Assembly (NCBI GenBank): GCA_910584085.1
Contig: CAJTZY010000004.1
Location: 44,399-108,398 of the forward strand
From: an uncultured Bacilli bacterium
GTDB taxonomy: Bacteria; Bacillota_I; Bacilli_A; RF39; UBA660
Direction: 5' to 3'
Length of the DNA stretch: 64,000 nucleotides
The position numbers and the translations under genes were made by a program. Under the pieces are notes generated by a model. It made no database searches and was not told where the DNA came from. It was given only the letters and a program-made list of their open reading frames with translations. Of this stretch, positions 61,349 to 64,000 are shown piece by piece. Numbering within the stretch: position 1 is the stretch's first letter; each line of letters begins with the position of its first letter.

Positions 61349-63892
61349 ATGGAAAATAATGAAGAAAAAGAAATAAAATCAACAGAAGAGACTATTGATG
61401 TGTTTCATGAAAGAGATAGTTTATCAGAAAATAACATAGTAAATGAAGTAAGAAGTTCATTCCTTGATTATTCAATGAGTGTTATCACATCTCGTGCAAT
61501 ACCAGATTTAAGAGATGGATTAAAACCAGTACACAGAAGAATCTTATGGTCAATGTTTGAGGAAGGAAATACTCCAGATAAACCACATAAAAAATCCGCA
61601 ACAACTGTTGGATATGTTATGGGGCATTATCACCCACATGGAGACTCTTCAATATATGATGCAATGGTTCGTTTAGCCCAAGATTTTAATCAAAGATATA
61701 TGCTTGTAGATGGACATGGAAACTTTGGTAATATTGAAGGTGATGGAGCTGCTGCATATCGTTATACTGAGGCAAGATTATCTAAAATTTCTCTTGAATT
61801 ACTTAGAGATATAAATAAAGATACTGTCGATATGGATGATAACTTTGATGTAACAAGTAAAGAACCTAGGGTTTTACCTAGTAGATTTCCAAATGTACTT
61901 GTTAATGGTTCAATGGGAATTGCAGTTGGTATGGCAACAAATATCCCACCACATAATCTTGGAGAAGTAATAGATGGATGTGTTGCTTATATAGATAATC
62001 CTGATATTGATACAATGGGACTTATGCAACATATTAAGGGTCCAGATTTTCCAACAGGTGGAATAATTCTTGGAAATTCTGGAATTAAAAAGGCATATGA
62101 AACAGGTAGAGGTTCAATTACTATAAGAAGTAGGGCATCTATTGAAGAACATGCTGGACATAATCAAATTGTGATTACAGAGGTTCCATATGGTGTTAAT
62201 ACAATGGACTTAAAAAATAAAGTAGCGGAACTTGTACATACTAAAGTTATAGAAGGAATATCTGATTATCATACTGATTTAAAAGATGGTGTAAAAATAA
62301 CTATTACATTAAAGAAGGATGCTAATGCTCAAGTAATACTTAATAATTTATATAAGCATACATCCTTTCAAACAAGTTATGGAATAATATTCTTAATGCT
62401 AGATAATGGAACTCCAAAAACATTACCTTTAAAAGATATAATTTCTAAGTATATTGATCATCAAAAAGAGGTAATTATAAGAAGAACGAGATTTGATTTA
62501 AAGAAATCAGAAGCTAGAGTTCATATTTTAGAGGGATATAAGATTGCACTTGATAATTTAGATGCTGTAATTAAGATTATTAGAGAATCTGAAATTGATC
62601 AAGAAGCAAGAGAAGCATTAATGAGTAACTTCAATTTAACTCAAATTCAAGCTGATAGTATATTAGAATTGAAATTAAGAAGATTAACTGGCTTAGAGAG
62701 AGCTAAGATAGAGGAAGAACTTGCTAATTTACTTAAATTAATAGATGAATTAAAATCAATTTTGTCTAGTGAACAAAAAGTTCTTGATATTATTAAACAA
62801 GAATTACTTGAAATTAAAAACAAATATGCCGATGAGAGAAGAACTTCTATTGATATGACGGCAATTGATTTTATAGACGATGAATCACTTATACCTGTTG
62901 AAGATTTAGTTGTAACCTTAACTAATAAAGGTTATATAAAAAGAGTAAGCAGTGAAACTTATAAGGCACAAAATAGAGGTGGAGTTGGAATAAAAGGTAT
63001 GACAACAAATGAAGAGGATTTTGTTGAAAATATTTTATCTATGACAACTCATGATTACATAATGTTCTTTACGAATAAAGGAAAGGTATATAGAATGAAG
63101 GGTTATGAAGTACCTTTATATAATAGACAATCAAAGGGATTACCTATTATAAATTTATTACCTTTAGAGAAGAATGAAAAAGTAAACGTAATGCTTAAGG
63201 CAACACCTAAAGATGTTCCTGCATATGTTGTCCTTTGTACTAAGAGTGGTATAGTAAAAAGAACAAATGTTTGTGAATTTGAAAATATTAGGACTAGTGG
63301 TAAGATTGCAATTACATTAAAAGAAAATGATGAATTAATTTCTGCAAAAATTACAGAAGGTAATGCTGAAATTTTAATTGCATCTTCAAATGGAAGAATT
63401 ATTAGATTTAATGAAAAAGAAATTAGAATTATGGGTAGAACTGCATCTGGTGTAAGAGGAATAGATGTTGGCGACGGAATTGCTGTAGGAATGGAAATAT
63501 CATCTGAGAATGAAGATGTACTTGTAGTGACAGAGAATGGATATGGTAAGAAAACTGAAATAAGTCAATATAGAATGACACACAGAGGTAGCAAAGGTGT
63601 AAAGGCACTTAACATTACTGAAAAAAATGGAAATATAGTTTCATTTAAAATGGTAAGTAGAAATGAAGATTTAATGATTATAACAAATAGTGGTATGATC
63701 ATAAGATTACCTTTGGAACAGGTTTCTTCTACAGGACGTGTCGCACAAGGTGTCAAATTAATTAATTTAAAAGATAACCAAAAGGTTAGTACTATAGCTA
63801 TTATTGAGCATGAAGAAGAACAAGAAGTTATGGATGATCAACAAGATAATCAAATAATAGATGACACATCATCTAAGGAAGAAAATGAGTAA
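61349..63892 (+). CDS. gyrA: DNA gyrase subunit A
   Basis: 847 residues from the ATG at 61349, which has GAGGTGA upstream; a GTG three codons earlier is part of that site. The quinolone region reads [17 protein letters not shown], with Ser and Asp at the positions where resistance mutations occur, so it is the wild-type pattern. The active Tyr is in [11 protein letters not shown]. The C-terminal beta-pinwheel includes the GyrA box variant [12 protein letters not shown] charged, acidic tail ([13 protein letters not shown]) ends it. It lies 12 bp after gyrB. Confidence 0.97.
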   Translation: MENNEEKEIKSTEETIDVFHERDSLSENNIVNEVRSSFLDYSMSVITSRAIPDLRDGLKPVHRRILWSMFEEGNTPDKPHKKSATTVGYVMGHYHPHGDSSIYDAMVRLAQDFNQRYMLVDGHGNFGNIEGDGAAAYRYTEARLSKISLELLRDINKDTVDMDDNFDVTSKEPRVLPSRFPNVLVNGSMGIAVGMATNIPPHNLGEVIDGCVAYIDNPDIDTMGLMQHIKGPDFPTGGIILGNSGIKKAYETGRGSITIRSRASIEEHAGHNQIVITEVPYGVNTMDLKNKVAELVHTKVIEGISDYHTDLKDGVKITITLKKDANAQVILNNLYKHTSFQTSYGIIFLMLDNGTPKTLPLKDIISKYIDHQKEVIIRRTRFDLKKSEARVHILEGYKIALDNLDAVIKIIRESEIDQEAREALMSNFNLTQIQADSILELKLRRLTGLERAKIEEELANLLKLIDELKSILSSEQKVLDIIKQELLEIKNKYADERRTSIDMTAIDFIDDESLIPVEDLVVTLTNKGYIKRVSSETYKAQNRGGVGIKGMTTNEEDFVENILSMTTHDYIMFFTNKGKVYRMKGYEVPLYNRQSKGLPIINLLPLEKNEKVNVMLKATPKDVPAYVVLCTKSGIVKRTNVCEFENIRTSGKIAITLKENDELISAKITEGNAEILIASSNGRIIRFNEKEIRIMGRTASGVRGIDVGDGIAVGMEISSENEDVLVVTENGYGKKTEISQYRMTHRGSKGVKALNITEKNGNIVSFKMVSRNEDLMIITNSGMIIRLPLEQVSSTGRVAQGVKLINLKDNQKVSTIAIIEHEEEQEVMDDQQDNQIIDDTSSKEENE

Positions 63893-63921
63893 GAATGTTT
63901 CACATGAAACATTCTTTTTTA
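63892..63921 (+). promoter_or_regulatory. parS-like palindrome, also terminator-like, after gyrA
   Basis: TGTTTCACATGAAACA (63896-63911) differs from the Bacillus parS consensus TGTTTCACGTGAAACA by one base. It is embedded in a 24-bp perfect palindrome (63892-63915) followed by a T run, so it could also end gyrA transcription. It lies about 9.6 kb from oriC, and a parB gene is in the window. Confidence 0.82.
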
Positions 63922-63936
63922 TTAACTCTTTAGAAA

Positions 63937-63985
63937 ACTTCCAATGCGGAGCGTAGGAAGTAAAAACCACACATTATATGTGTGG
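63937..63985. other. Two adjacent GC-richer hairpins of unknown function at the window edge
   Basis: ACTTCC/GGAAGT (63937-63942, 63956-63961) encloses an inner ATGC/GCGT helix. CCACACAT/ATGTGTGG (63967-63974, 63978-63985) follows. The local base composition is richer in G and C than its surroundings, which suggests a structured RNA or an element end. The window stops before it can be identified. Confidence 0.4.
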
Positions 63986-64000
63986 GAGTTAGATTCGTAT

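Noticed and set aside
61084..61350. Opposite-strand frame in gyrB
   Set aside because: Codon-complement shadow of a highly conserved gene.
1..64000. tRNA, rRNA, tmRNA or prophage genes
   Set aside because: I found no tRNA-like cloverleaf, rRNA-like GC-rich stretch or phage structural genes in either strand.

Overview
This window is a strongly AT-rich stretch of a Bacillota-type chromosome spanning the replication origin. The standard genetic code fits: TGG is used for Trp, and TGA is used as a stop (for example at the 33242 gene, which overlaps lgt). Gene content points to a peptidoglycan-making, reduced Bacilli lineage: murA, ddl, lgt, spoIIR, comK, noc/parB, yyzM and rpsF-ssb-rpsR. The closest look is uncultured gut Bacilli of the RF39 or Mollicutes-neighbour type. 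That lineage is an inference from gene content and base composition.

The origin lies at about 54.03-54.42 kb, with more DnaA boxes between dnaA and dnaN. To its right on the + strand are dnaA, dnaN, a comK homologue, a small membrane protein, recF, gyrB and gyrA. gyrA is followed by a parS-like palindrome. To its left almost everything is on the - strand, so it is also read away from the origin: rpmH, rnpA, yidC, khpB (jag), mnmE, mnmG, rsmG and a Noc/ParB-like gene. Farther out come the uvrB-lgt region, ung, spoIIR-mntP-murA, rpmE and typA, then parA-parB-mscS-yyzM, ychF and rpsF-ssb-rpsR. This is the Bacillus subtilis origin-region order with inserted blocks.

The few + strand (head-on) genes left of the origin are mostly accessory: a PF06541 membrane protein, XRE regulators, ddl, an Rpn/PD-(D/E)XK transposase-type nuclease, its remnant, and a BspA-type leucine-rich repeat protein. 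Other inserted or lineage-specific material includes two AAA/DUF4143 ATPases with conspicuous operator-like repeats, a Fic protein, a 1105-residue unknown protein, and a membrane-anchored HExxH protein with a decayed paralogue beside it. A J-domain gene sits between two near-identical copies of the uvrB 5' end.

The most interesting observations are: (1) the uvrB duplication cassette; (2) a Noc-like protein with a long Phe-rich disordered linker and putative autoregulatory operator repeats, which recur near the origin and elsewhere; (3) comK in the dnaN-recF gap, with near-consensus DnaA boxes at the likely transcription starts of dnaA, comK and recF; (4) an ispH gene split by a one-base shift in a homopolymer; (5) iteron-like 23-bp repeats in front of an AAA ATPase gene; (6) a GDSL-type hydrolase that has lost its catalytic serine.
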